Below are positions 20,592-29,040 of a stretch of DNA of 64,000 bases, piece after piece. The stretch is taken from the NCBI RefSeq assembly GCF_024758505.1, contig NZ_CP077970.1, forward strand, positions 7,192,001-7,256,000. Reading direction: 5' to 3'. The first letter of the stretch is position 1. Each line of letters opens with the position of its first letter. The notes below the pieces were generated by a model. The model did not search any database. It saw only the letters and a list, made by a program, of their open reading frames with translations, and was not told where the DNA came from. This DNA comes from Bradyrhizobium arachidis (lineage in GTDB: Bacteria > Pseudomonadota > Alphaproteobacteria > Rhizobiales > Xanthobacteraceae). The translations under genes were made by a program, and so were the position numbers.

Positions 20592-21179
20592 CTATTGCTT
20601 GGGCGCCTGTTTCGGCGCCGCCGGCTTTGCGGCCGCTGCGGGCGCGGCACCCGCTGGCGGCGCGGCCTGCGCTTCGGGCGCGGCGGGCGCGGCCTGGCCG
20701 ATCGAGACGGAGATGCCGAACAGCCGCCACTGGCCGTCGACCGGCGCATACATCAGCTCGAAATTGACCTGCGACGGCACCGAGGGAAAGAACCCCGCCA
20801 TGTGCATCAGCCCGTTGGATTCGATTTGCGGCAGGAGCGACAATTGCGGTTCGATCACGGCGATGCCGGAGAGATCGAGCTTGTCGTTGCGCTGCTTTGC
20901 AAAGATCTCCGCAAGCTTCGCCGCGCTGTTGACCTGGAAACCCGGCGCGCCGAGGTCGCGCAGCACGGTGTAGTTGCCGGTCTTGTTGGCATGGTCGAGC
21001 GCGAGCAGTGCCGAGCGCACCAGGATGATGACGCCGTTACGATCGATGTTGGCAGGTTTGGGCGGCTGCGCCGCCTGCTGCGCCTGCGCCGGACGCTGTG
21101 CCAGCGCGGGCGTGGCGACGAACAGGCCGGCGAGCAGCAGCGTGCCGATCGCCCCTCGCCACAACGCAAACGCACGCAT
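20592..21179 (-). CDS. exported hypothetical protein, partner of the adhesin gene
   Basis: A 195-aa protein with a clean signal peptide (MRAFALWRGAIGTLLLAGLF...ALAQ, cleavage near residue 28). A globular domain of about 110 residues follows (NGVIILVRSALLALDHANKTGNY ... WRLFGISVSIG). Its single-helix-plus-sheet pattern recalls NTF2-like folds, but this is a guess. The tail is a low-complexity Ala/Pro/Lys segment. The ATG lies two bases after the adhesin stop codon (TGATCATG), so the two are co-translated. Periplasmic or cell-wall location is likely. No family is recognised. Confidence 0.75.
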   Translation of the reverse strand: MRAFALWRGAIGTLLLAGLFVATPALAQRPAQAQQAAQPPKPANIDRNGVIILVRSALLALDHANKTGNYTVLRDLGAPGFQVNSAAKLAEIFAKQRNDKLDLSGIAVIEPQLSLLPQIESNGLMHMAGFFPSVPSQVNFELMYAPVDGQWRLFGISVSIGQAAPAAPEAQAAPPAGAAPAAAAKPAAPKQAPKQ

Positions 21180-21181
21180 GA

Positions 21182-22861
21182 TCACCACGCAACCGTCACG
21201 CCGGCGCGACCGCCGACACCACCTTGCGCAAAGCCCGCCGCGACGCCGCCATTGAGGACGACGTTGTCGCTGACCCGCATCTGCGCCACGAAGCTCGCCG
21301 CGTTCTGGCCGCGGAACGTGCCCCAGTTGCTGGAGATCGCGAACCTCTTGTCCGCCGGCAGCGCCGCGCCGCCCATCGCGATCGCCATCGCGGTGCCTTC
21401 GAAAGCCTGCCGCATCTGGGTCTGCAGCGTGCTGACGCTGCCCTGGAGCGCGGTGACGTCGTTCTGCAGCGAGCCGATCGCGGTCGGCGAGAAGCTCGTG
21501 GTCGCGAGATTGCCGGCGGCATCGGTCGTGACCAGCGCGACCGGCCCGGTTTGTGCCGAAAGGCTTGCCGCCGAGGTGAGGCCCTGCATGCGGTAGGTAT
21601 TGGAGGCCGTACCGATCGACACCTGGTTCACGGCGCTCGTGCTCGCGCCATTGCCGATCGCGGTGGAGTTGGCGAAGGTCGCGTTCGCGTTCGGGCCAAG
21701 CGCCGCCGAATTGCTGCCGGTCGCCACGCTGTTGTCGCCATAGGCCGCACCGCCATTGGCGGCGGAGGCGAGATTGCCGACGGCAATCGATCCGGTCGCA
21801 ACCGCCCCGTTGCCGATCGCAATCGCGTTGACGCCAGTGGCGGCCGAACTGAGGCCGATCGCAACCGCGCCATTGGCGGTCGCCTGCGCATTGGCGCCGA
21901 GCGCGGTGGCGCCGACGCCGGATGCTTTCGCCGACAGACCGATCGAGGTCGCATTGACCGCGCTCGCCACGCTGGCCTGACCAACCGCGGTGGCGCCAAC
22001 GGCGGTCGCGTTCGCATTTTGGCCGAGCGCGGTGGTATTGTTGAAAAACGCCGCGCTGCCCTGGCCGAGCGCAGTGGTGCCGGTGCCGACCGCATTGGCG
22101 TTCTGGCCGACCGCCGTCGCGGTGTCGCCGCTTGCCACGCTGTTCTGGCCAAGCCCGGTTGCGTTGGTGCCGAAGACAAACGAGTTCTGACCGACAGCCG
22201 TTGCGTTATCGCCGTTGCTGACCGCGTTGGCGCCGATCGCCGTGGCATTCACGCCGGTGGCGGCGGCGGCAGCACCGAGTGCGGCGGAGTTGTCGCCTTG
22301 GGCTTGCGCGCCAGCTCCCATCGCGGTGGCATTGGCTCCGCCTGCGCCGACTCCGAAGCCGACTCCAGTCGCGTTAGCGCCCCCCGCACCGGCAGATGCA
22401 CCCAACGCGACCGCATTTGTGCCGTTGGCATGGCTCAAGGCGCCTAGCGCAATGGCGAAGTCACCGTCGGCGGCCATATTGACACCGATCGCGATTGCGT
22501 CCTGGCCTGTTGCCCTCGCGAAGAAGCCAATTCCCGTTGCGAAATTGCCAGTAGCCTTGCCTCCCCCAACTGCAACGGCGCGCGCGCCGTCCGCATCGCT
22601 GGCGCCGCCAAGCGCCGCCGCGAAAAGACCGGTCGCCGTCGAGAACTCGCCGATTGCAACCGCGGCGCCTCCGCTTGCGGTGCCACCGCCGGCGGAATAA
22701 TCCGCAGCCGTCGCCACGCTGATGGACGAAAACGCAAGACCGGCTGCCAGCACGATGGCGCGAGGCGCGGTCAATCTGATCCAAAACTTCGCTGATTTCG
22801 CATGGTCCTGCGCGATGCTGCGATCAACGCATTGGCGCGCCGTCAGACACCTGCATTCCAT
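21182..22861 (-). CDS. YadA-like trimeric autotransporter adhesin
   Basis: A 559-aa surface protein. Extended signal peptide at about residues 1-56 (basic ...AKSAKFWIRLTAPRAIVLAAGLAFSS...), then about 330 residues of degenerate 14-16-residue YadA head repeats of the type (A/T)xAxGxxAxAxGxNA. A neck is followed by a very short coiled coil (LQNDVTALQGSVSTLQTQM) and a C-terminal four-strand membrane anchor (about the last 75 residues, ending in VTVAW with the terminal aromatic). The stalk is almost absent, so the head sits near the membrane. Start at the ATG at 22861; the upstream open frame runs through the tRNA gene and is not real. Confidence 0.88.
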   Translation of the reverse strand: MECRCLTARQCVDRSIAQDHAKSAKFWIRLTAPRAIVLAAGLAFSSISVATAADYSAGGGTASGGAAVAIGEFSTATGLFAAALGGASDADGARAVAVGGGKATGNFATGIGFFARATGQDAIAIGVNMAADGDFAIALGALSHANGTNAVALGASAGAGGANATGVGFGVGAGGANATAMGAGAQAQGDNSAALGAAAAATGVNATAIGANAVSNGDNATAVGQNSFVFGTNATGLGQNSVASGDTATAVGQNANAVGTGTTALGQGSAAFFNNTTALGQNANATAVGATAVGQASVASAVNATSIGLSAKASGVGATALGANAQATANGAVAIGLSSAATGVNAIAIGNGAVATGSIAVGNLASAANGGAAYGDNSVATGSNSAALGPNANATFANSTAIGNGASTSAVNQVSIGTASNTYRMQGLTSAASLSAQTGPVALVTTDAAGNLATTSFSPTAIGSLQNDVTALQGSVSTLQTQMRQAFEGTAMAIAMGGAALPADKRFAISSNWGTFRGQNAASFVAQMRVSDNVVLNGGVAAGFAQGGVGGRAGVTVAW

Positions 22862-22966
22862 GACCCGCCCCAACCTCACCCGTTGGAACCAACCTATCCG
22901 CCTGACGGAACCCGGCAAAGTCTCCGGACGCCCCGCGTCCATGCGCGCAGCGTTTTGGCCGCAGCC

Positions 22967-22984
22967 TGTGTCTGGATAGACACA
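22967..22984. promoter_or_regulatory. dyad upstream of the adhesin gene
   Basis: TGTGTCT-GGAT-AGACACA is a perfect 7-bp inverted repeat 106 bases upstream of the adhesin start, in the gap between it and the tRNA gene. It could be an operator; no regulator is identified. Confidence 0.35.
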
Positions 22985-23084
22985 TTGGCAACGCCTTGTA
23001 ACCTGTGAGTGTGCGGGACAGCGTGAGACCGCCGGCGGGTTGACTTGGCACCCGCCAGCAATCAGAAAACATGTGAAAATTGAA

Positions 23085-23161
23085 TGGTCGGAGTGGCAGG
23101 ATTCGAACCTGCGACCCCTGCGTCCCGAACGCAGTGCTCTACCGGGCTGAGCCACACTCCG
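23085..23161 (-). tRNA. tRNA-Pro (anticodon CGG)
   Basis: A 77-nt cloverleaf on the minus strand with a 7-bp acceptor stem (CGGAGTG/CACTCCG), D-arm GCTCAGCCCGGTAGAGC, anticodon stem-loop CTGCG-TTCGGGA-CGCAG giving anticodon CGG, T-arm GCAGG-TTCGAAT-CCTGC and an encoded 3' CCA. CGG reads the frequent proline codon CCG of this GC-rich genome. Confidence 0.97.
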
Positions 23162-23229
23162 ACAAGAAGGCGGCTTATAGCGTCGGGTTTGGCGCACCGC
23201 AAGCGGCCGATTTGAGGAATTTAATCCCT

Positions 23230-24219
23230 GTGAAAACAGGCCTGACAACGCTGATTTTGCCGGCCGGGCCGGCCGCGGCCGACACCGCCGCCCGGACGCT
23301 TCATGCCGGGGGGTTGGTCGCGTTCCCGACCGAGACGGTCTACGGGCTCGGCGCGGATGCCGCCAATGCCGCGGCGATCGCCCATCTCTACGCGGCCAAG
23401 GGCCGGCCCGCCTTCAATCCGCTGATCGCCCATGTCGCGGACCTCGAGGCGGCGCGCCGGATCGGGCGATTCGATGCGCGCGCGGTGCTGCTGGCAGAGG
23501 CGTTCTGGCCGGGGCCGCTGACGCTGGTGGTGCCGAAGACGGGCGATTGCCCCGTTGCCGAGCTCGCGACCGCCGGGCTCGATACGGTCGCGATCCGCAT
23601 TCCCGCCCACCCGGTCGCGCAACAGATTTTGCGCGCCTTCGGCGGGGCCGTGGTGGCGCCGTCAGCCAACATCTCCGGCCATGTCTCGCCGACCCTGGCC
23701 GCGCATGTCGAACATGATCTCTCGGGGCGGATCGACCTGATCGTCGACGGCGGGCCGGTCGAGGTCGGGGTCGAATCGACCATTGTCGGCTGTTTCGAGG
23801 CACCGATGCTGCTGCGGCCGGGCGGGCTCGCGCGCGAGCGAATCGAGGCCGTGCTCGGCGAACCGCTGACGCGGCCGCCAGCCGACGTCGAGAGCGACAG
23901 CTCGCAGCCGCTGGCGCCGGGCATGCTCGCCTCGCATTACGCGCCGCGCGCCCAAGTGCGGCTCAATGCGCGCAACGTTGCGCCCGGCGAAGCGCTGCTG
24001 GCGTTCGGGCCTGAGCGCCTGCCCGGCTGTGAGATGGCTGCTTCCGTCATGAATTTGTCAGTGAGCGGCGATCTCGATGAAGCCGCCGCCAACCTGTTCG
24101 GCTATCTTCGCAGCCTCGATGCAAAGAGCCCGCGCGGCATCGCCGTGATGGCGATCCCCGAGGACGGGCTTGGCGAAGCGATCAACGACCGGCTGCGGCG
24201 AGCAGCGGTCGCCCGGTAG
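23230..24219 (+). CDS. tsaC: L-threonylcarbamoyladenylate synthase (Sua5/TsaC)
   Basis: A 329-aa Sua5-type enzyme that makes threonylcarbamoyl-AMP for t6A37 modification of ANN-decoding tRNAs. An N-terminal YrdC domain (AARTLHAGGLVAFPTETVYGLGADA, KGRPAFNPLIAHV, FWPGPLTLVV, SANISGHVSPT) is followed by the C-terminal Sua5 domain (APGMLASHYAPRAQV). The start is the GTG at 23230, eight bases after GAGGAA. Upstream frames run antisense through tRNA-Pro. It begins 68 bases from that tRNA gene. Confidence 0.93.
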   Translation: MKTGLTTLILPAGPAAADTAARTLHAGGLVAFPTETVYGLGADAANAAAIAHLYAAKGRPAFNPLIAHVADLEAARRIGRFDARAVLLAEAFWPGPLTLVVPKTGDCPVAELATAGLDTVAIRIPAHPVAQQILRAFGGAVVAPSANISGHVSPTLAAHVEHDLSGRIDLIVDGGPVEVGVESTIVGCFEAPMLLRPGGLARERIEAVLGEPLTRPPADVESDSSQPLAPGMLASHYAPRAQVRLNARNVAPGEALLAFGPERLPGCEMAASVMNLSVSGDLDEAAANLFGYLRSLDAKSPRGIAVMAIPEDGLGEAINDRLRRAAVAR

Positions 24220-24232
24220 GAAAGAAGAAGAC

Positions 24233-25660
24233 ATGAACGTCAATAAATCCGCCGCTCCTCCGCTTGCTCCTGAGCTGATCGAAAAATTCCGCAAGATCGT
24301 CGGCGACCGACACGCGATCACTGATGCCGCCGACATCGAGGCTTACGTCACCGAGGAGCGCAATTTGTTCCATGGCCGCTCGCCGCTGGTGCTGCGACCC
24401 GGCTCGACCGCGGAAGTCTCGGCAATCTGCAAGCTCGCCTCGGAGCACAGAATCGCGCTGGTGCCCCAGGGCGGCAATACCGGGCTCGTCGGCGGTCAGA
24501 CGCCGCACAATGGCGAGGTGGTGGTGTCGCTGCGTCGGCTCGACAAGATCCGCGAGGTCGACACGGCGTCGAACACCATGACCTGCGAGGCCGGCGTGGT
24601 GCTGCAGATCGCGCAGCAGAAGGCGGCCGAGGTGGACCGGTTGTTTCCGTTGTCGCTGGGCGCGGAAGGAAGCTGCACCATCGGCGGCAATCTCTCGACC
24701 AATGCCGGCGGCACCGCCGCCCTCGCCTATGGCGTCGCGCGCGAGATGGCGCTGGGGCTCGAGGTGGTGCTGGCCGACGGCCGCGTGCTCAACGCGCTGT
24801 CAAAACTGAAAAAGGACAACACCGGCTACGATCTGCGCAACCTCTTCATCGGCGCGGAAGGCACGCTCGGCATCATCACGGCAGCGACGCTAAAGCTGTT
24901 TCCAAAGCCGCGGGCAATCGAGACGGCGTTCGTCGGGCTGAAATCGCCGGAGGCGGCGCTCAAGCTGCTGACGATCGCGCAGGGCGAAGCCTCGAACGCG
25001 CTGACGAGCTTTGAGCTTCTCGCGGAGATGGCGGTGGACTTTTCGATCCGCCACGGCATCGACGTGCGCGATCCGCTTCAAGAGAAGCATCCCTGGTACG
25101 TGCTGATGGAATTGTCCTCGCCGCGCGACGATGCCCGCAACACGCTGGAGGCGATCCTCGCCCGCGCCATGGAGGACGAGATCGTCGACGACGCCGTGAT
25201 CGCGGCGAACCTGACCCAGCGCGCCAGCTTCTGGAAGCTGCGCGACGAGATGTCGGCGGCACAGAAGCCGGAGGGCGGTTCGATCAAGCACGACATCTCC
25301 GTGCCGGTGGCCGCCGTGCCCGCCTTCATCGCGGAAGCGGATGCCGCCGTGGTCAAGCTGATCCCCGGCGCGCGCCCGGTGCCGTTCGGCCATCTCGGCG
25401 ACGGCAATTTGCACTACAATGTCAGCCAGCCGGTCGGGGCCAACAGCGCCGACTTCCTCGCGCGCTGGCATGACGTGAACGCCGTGGTGTTCGCGATCGT
25501 GCTGCGCATGGGCGGCTCGATCTCGGCCGAGCACGGCATCGGCGTGCTCAAGCGCGACGAGCTGCCTGACGTCAAGGACAAGACCGCGATCGAGCTGATG
25601 CGATCGGTCAAAGCGATGCTCGATCCGCTCGGCATCATGAACCCCGGAAAAGTGCTGTGA
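24233..25660 (+). CDS. FAD-binding oxidoreductase (D-2-hydroxyacid dehydrogenase / GlcD type)
   Basis: A 475-aa flavoprotein of the VAO/FAD_binding_4 family. PLVLRPGSTAEVSAICKLA and LVPQGGNTGLVGGQTP bind FAD, GSCTIGGNLSTNAGGTAALAYG follows, and a C-terminal FAD-oxidase_C domain has PFGHLGDGNLHYNVSQP and ISAEHGIGVLKRDEL. Homologues oxidise D-lactate, D-2-hydroxyglutarate or glycolate. No glcE or glcF lies nearby, so a single-subunit D-2-hydroxyacid dehydrogenase is more likely than glycolate oxidase. Start at the ATG at 24233 after GGAAAGAAGAAG. Its stop overlaps the next start (GTGA). Confidence 0.85.
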   Translation: MNVNKSAAPPLAPELIEKFRKIVGDRHAITDAADIEAYVTEERNLFHGRSPLVLRPGSTAEVSAICKLASEHRIALVPQGGNTGLVGGQTPHNGEVVVSLRRLDKIREVDTASNTMTCEAGVVLQIAQQKAAEVDRLFPLSLGAEGSCTIGGNLSTNAGGTAALAYGVAREMALGLEVVLADGRVLNALSKLKKDNTGYDLRNLFIGAEGTLGIITAATLKLFPKPRAIETAFVGLKSPEAALKLLTIAQGEASNALTSFELLAEMAVDFSIRHGIDVRDPLQEKHPWYVLMELSSPRDDARNTLEAILARAMEDEIVDDAVIAANLTQRASFWKLRDEMSAAQKPEGGSIKHDISVPVAAVPAFIAEADAAVVKLIPGARPVPFGHLGDGNLHYNVSQPVGANSADFLARWHDVNAVVFAIVLRMGGSISAEHGIGVLKRDELPDVKDKTAIELMRSVKAMLDPLGIMNPGKVL

Positions 25661-26112
25661 ACGCGCCGGTCTCGCCGACCCCGCTGGCGATCGGTCCGAT
25701 CGCCGATGGCGACATCGACAACGTCGTCGCGCTGTGGCAGCGCTGCGGCCTGACGCGGCCCTGGAACGATCCGCACGCCGACATCGCGCTGGCGCGGCGC
25801 CGCGACAATTCCACCGTCCTGGTGGGGCGCGAGGGCAACGCGATCCTGGCAACGGTGATGGTCGGCCACGACGGGCACCGCGGCTGGGTCTATTACGTCG
25901 CCGTCGACCCCGACCGCCGCGCACGCGGCCTCGGCCGGGCGATCATGAGCGCCGCCGAAGATTGGCTCCGTCAGGCCGGCATCCAGAAGCTCCAGCTTTT
26001 GGTCCGCCGCGAGAACACGCAGGCCGGCGCGTTCTATCAGTCGCTCGGCTTTGCCGAGTCCACGTCGGTGATGTTCCAGAAGTGGCTCGACGGCCGCGAC
26101 CCCACGCCGTAA
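25657..26112 (+). CDS. GNAT-family acetyltransferase (YpeA-like)
   Basis: A 151-aa GCN5-related N-acetyltransferase. The acetyl-CoA-binding motif A is YYVAVDPDRRARGLGRAIM (about residues 75-93), and the C-terminal NTQAGAFYQSLGFAE is the typical beta-bulge end. It resembles the YpeA subgroup, whose substrate is uncertain. It starts at a GTG overlapping the preceding stop codon, so it is coupled to the FAD oxidoreductase. Confidence 0.85.
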   Translation: MNAPVSPTPLAIGPIADGDIDNVVALWQRCGLTRPWNDPHADIALARRRDNSTVLVGREGNAILATVMVGHDGHRGWVYYVAVDPDRRARGLGRAIMSAAEDWLRQAGIQKLQLLVRRENTQAGAFYQSLGFAESTSVMFQKWLDGRDPTP

Positions 26113-26129
26113 CGCGCAGAGAGATCCGC

Positions 26130-26711
26130 ATGTCCGTTTCCGATCGTGTCCGCGTCAAAGACGTCCGCGTGCTCTCCGACAAGAAGTATCTGCTCAAGTC
26201 GACCACCTTCGAGTGGCGGCGCAACAACGGCGAATGGCAGACGCAGGTGCGCGAGGTCTATGACCGCGGCAACGGCGCGACACTTTTGCCCTACAACCGC
26301 AAGCGCCGTACCGTGGTGCTGGTGCGGCAGTTCCGCCTGCCCGCCTTCGTCAACGGCTATGACGACCTCCTGATCGAGACCGCCGCCGGCATGCTCGACG
26401 ATGCCGACCCCGAAGCGCGTATCCGTGCCGAGGCAGAGGAGGAGATCGGCTACCGCCTGCACGACGTCCACAAGGTGTTCGAGGCCTTCATGACCCCCGG
26501 CGCGGTGACGGAGAAGATCCATTGCTTCGTCGCCGAATACGAGCCGGAGATGCGGATCGGCGACGGCGGCGGCCTCGTCGACGAGGGCGAGGAGATCGAG
26601 GTGCTGGAGCTTTCCATCGACGAGGCGCTCGCCATGATCGCGGATGGGCGGATCATGGATGCGAAGACGATCATGCTGCTGCAACACGCGGCGCTGCATA
26701 TTTTCAAGTGA
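26130..26711 (+). CDS. Nudix hydrolase, NudK-like (GDP-mannose / ADP-sugar pyrophosphatase)
   Basis: A 193-aa Nudix enzyme. The box GMLDDADPEARIRAEAEEE closely follows that of E. coli NudK (GDP-mannose hydrolase), including the one-residue-shorter spacing. RQFRLPAFVNGYDDLLIETAAG just before it is the dimer and substrate segment. It probably cleaves nucleotide-sugar pyrophosphates. The ATG at 26130 follows AGAGAGATCC; it is 17 bases from the acetyltransferase stop and likely in the same transcript. Confidence 0.85.
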   Translation: MSVSDRVRVKDVRVLSDKKYLLKSTTFEWRRNNGEWQTQVREVYDRGNGATLLPYNRKRRTVVLVRQFRLPAFVNGYDDLLIETAAGMLDDADPEARIRAEAEEEIGYRLHDVHKVFEAFMTPGAVTEKIHCFVAEYEPEMRIGDGGGLVDEGEEIEVLELSIDEALAMIADGRIMDAKTIMLLQHAALHIFK

Positions 26712-26718
26712 CGCGCCC

Positions 26719-26741
26719 ACCCTCCCCTGGAGGGGGAGGGT
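26719..26741 (+). terminator. GC-rich stem-loop after the Nudix gene
   Basis: ACCCTCCCC (26719-26727) pairs with GGGGAGGGT (26733-26741) around a 5-base loop, seven bases after the stop codon. There is no T-run. This CCCTCCCC-type hairpin is also a widespread intergenic repeat in Bradyrhizobium, so its terminator activity is uncertain. Confidence 0.4.
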
Positions 26742-26868
26742 AAGCGGCACCGTCCATACGGCACCACTCTCAAGCGCAACTCAGACCTGCACCGCCCTGC
26801 TCCCCGTTGAGCTGCCCGCCGACTATCTCTAGTCTGACGCCAACGAGAAACACGAGGAGACGCGCTCC

Positions 26869-27798
26869 ATGTCAGCTCCGCGCGACGACGAATTTGGCTT
26901 TGCGCCCGATTATGACGCCCCCGTCCCCTATATGCAGCGGACGCGCGATTACTACACGGCGATCGGCTACACCACGCCCTATCGCTGGGCGCATTACGTC
27001 GAGGCGCCGTTCCAGCCGCTGAAGAAACCGCTCGCACAATCGCGGGTGACCATCATCACGACAGCCGCGCCTTATGATGCCGCCAAGGGCGATCAGGGAC
27101 CGGGCGCGGCGTATAATGGCGGCGCGAAGTTCTACCAGGTGTATGATGGCGACACCACGCAGCAGCACGATTTGCGCATCTCGCACATCGGCTATGACCG
27201 CAAGCACACCAGTGCGACCGACAACGGCACCTGGTTTCCGCTGCCGCAGCTTTTGAAGGCCTCCGCCTCGGGGCGCATCGGCGAGGTGGCGCCGCGCTTT
27301 TTCGGCGCGCCGACCAACCGCAGCCACCGCGTCACGCTCGACATCGATGCGCCAGAGATTCTGGCGCGCTGTATCGCCGACAAGGTCGATGCCGCAATCC
27401 TGGTGCCGAACTGTCCGGTGTGCCACCAGACCACGGCTTTGGTCGCGCGACATCTCGAGGCCAACGGCATTCCGACCGTGGTGATGGGCTGCGCAAAGGA
27501 CATCGTCGAGCACGCCGCCGTGCCGCGCTTCTTGTTCTCCGACTTCCCGCTCGGCAATTCGGCCGGCAAGCCGCACGACGTCGCCTCGCAGGCAGAGACG
27601 CTCGAGTTGGCCTTAAGGCTGCTGGAGAGTGCGAGCGGGCCGCAGACCACGATGCAGTCGCCACTGCGCTGGAGCGAGGACGCCTCCTGGAAGCTCGACT
27701 ACAACAACGTCGCGCAGCTCTCGCCGGAGGAGCTCGCGCGCCGCCGCGCCGAGTTCGACAAGCAGAAAGAGATCGCGCGGGGCAACCGCGCGGCCTGA
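26869..27798 (+). CDS. GrdB-like (glycine/sarcosine/betaine reductase B family) protein, Cys version
   Basis: A 309-aa soluble protein. Similarity to the selenoprotein GrdB family is seen in HDLRISHIGYDRK (about 100-112), LPQLLKASASGRIGEVAPRFFG, and DAAILVPNCPVCHQTTALVARHLEANGIPTVVMG (about 174-207, shown here only as landmarks). In clostridial GrdB the equivalent active site is a UxxC. Here C182 stands where selenocysteine would be and C185 is the +3 Cys. No grdA, grdC or thioredoxin partner is present. A CoA-transferase gene begins 25 bases downstream. A thiol- or radical-based C-X lyase or reductase role is possible; the substrate is unknown. Confidence 0.7.
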   Translation: MSAPRDDEFGFAPDYDAPVPYMQRTRDYYTAIGYTTPYRWAHYVEAPFQPLKKPLAQSRVTIITTAAPYDAAKGDQGPGAAYNGGAKFYQVYDGDTTQQHDLRISHIGYDRKHTSATDNGTWFPLPQLLKASASGRIGEVAPRFFGAPTNRSHRVTLDIDAPEILARCIADKVDAAILVPNCPVCHQTTALVARHLEANGIPTVVMGCAKDIVEHAAVPRFLFSDFPLGNSAGKPHDVASQAETLELALRLLESASGPQTTMQSPLRWSEDASWKLDYNNVAQLSPEELARRRAEFDKQKEIARGNRAA

Positions 27799-27823
27799 CT
27801 AAGAAATAATATGGAGGAGCGGC

Positions 27824-29017
27824 GTGACCCGACCGTTCGAGGGCGTGAAGATTCTGGACTTCACGCAAGTGCTCGCCGGCCCCTATGCGAGCTACCAGCT
27901 CGCGCTGCTGGGTGCCGACGTCATCAAGGTCGAGCGGCGCGAGGGCGAGGACATGCGTCGCACGCCGCTGTCGCGCGAATGGGCCGAGCGCGGCCTTGCG
28001 CCGGCCTTCCAGGCCGTCAACGGCAACAAGCGCAGCCTGACGCTCGATTTGCAAAAGCCCGAGGCGATCGCCATCGTCAAAAAGCTCGCAGCAACGGTCG
28101 ACGTCGTCATGGAGAATTTTCGCCCCGGCGTGATGGACAAGCTCGGCATCGGCTATGAGGCACTGTCCGCGATCAACCCAAAGCTGATCTACTGTGCCGT
28201 CTCCGGCTTCGGCCAGACCGGACCCGATCGCCTGCGACCGGGCTATGACGGCAAGGTGCAGGCGCTGTCGGGCATCATGGCGATCACGGGACATCCCGAG
28301 ACCGGACCGACGCGCGCGGGTTTTGCCGTCTGCGACGTGCTGTCGGGCGCAACCGCCGCGTTTGCCGTCTCCAGCGCGCTCTATCAGCGCGACCGAACGG
28401 CTAAGGGCCAGCTCGTCGACGTCTCCATGCTGGAGGCGACGCTGTCGTTCCTGTCGGGCCAGATCGCGGACTGGTCGGTCGCCGGCCATCGCCAACAGCT
28501 TTCGGGCAACCAGGCGGTGAGCCGCAAGACCACGGCAAATCTCTTCAAGGCAGGCGACGGCTACATTCTGCTCGCGGTCAACAATGAAAAACAGTACCGC
28601 GCGCTGATGGGCGCGCTGGGGCGCAAGGACACGCTCGACGATCCGCGCTTTGCCGACTGGTTTGCGCGCAACGAGAACGAGCCGGCGCTGCGCGCCATCA
28701 TCGAAGAGGCGCTGGCGGCAAAGTCGTCGCGCGAATGGGAGACCATTTTGGAAGACGCCGGCGCGCCCTGCGCCAGCATCTGGAAGATCGAGGAGGTCAT
28801 CGATCATCCGCAAATTACGGCCCGCGGCGCGATTCAGGAGCTGGATACGCCCCATGGCCGCCTGCGCTTCGCCGGCAGCGGTTTTCGGCTTGCCCATGGC
28901 GGTGGCAAGCTCGACCGCATGGCGCCGGAGGTTGGCGCGGATACAGATACGGTGCTGCGTGAGATCGGGTTCGATGCGGCAGCGATAGCGGAGTTGCGGG
29001 CGCGGGAGATCGTTTGA
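27824..29017 (+). CDS. CaiB/BaiF family (class III) CoA-transferase
   Basis: A 397-aa family III CoA-transferase. LDFTQVLAGPYASYQLALLGADVIKVE is the N-terminal CoA-binding signature. VNGNKRSLTLDL, VVMENFRPGVMDKLGIGY and AVSGFGQTGPDRLRPGYD match the formyl-CoA or carnitine CoA-transferase fold with its catalytic Asp. The GTG start at 27824 follows GGAGGAGC. It lies 25 bases after the GrdB-like gene, so the pair probably handles one substrate as a CoA thioester. Confidence 0.92.
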   Translation: MTRPFEGVKILDFTQVLAGPYASYQLALLGADVIKVERREGEDMRRTPLSREWAERGLAPAFQAVNGNKRSLTLDLQKPEAIAIVKKLAATVDVVMENFRPGVMDKLGIGYEALSAINPKLIYCAVSGFGQTGPDRLRPGYDGKVQALSGIMAITGHPETGPTRAGFAVCDVLSGATAAFAVSSALYQRDRTAKGQLVDVSMLEATLSFLSGQIADWSVAGHRQQLSGNQAVSRKTTANLFKAGDGYILLAVNNEKQYRALMGALGRKDTLDDPRFADWFARNENEPALRAIIEEALAAKSSREWETILEDAGAPCASIWKIEEVIDHPQITARGAIQELDTPHGRLRFAGSGFRLAHGGGKLDRMAPEVGADTDTVLREIGFDAAAIAELRAREIV

Positions 29018-29040
29018 GATCGACGCCACAAAACTCTATC

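Noticed and set aside
22215..22700. Repetitive plus-strand frame opposite the adhesin head (Ala/Pro/Ile repeats)
   Set aside because: It merely mirrors the head repeats on the other strand.
23080..23229. 5' extension of tsaC
   Set aside because: It runs antisense through tRNA-Pro and lacks YrdC similarity; the GTG at 23230 has a good ribosome-binding site.
22862..23248. 5' extension of the adhesin frame through the tRNA region
   Set aside because: The extension crosses tRNA-Pro (23085-23161), giving the familiar spurious VAQPGRALRSGRRGRRFESC-type peptide. The ATG at 22861 precedes a proper signal peptide.
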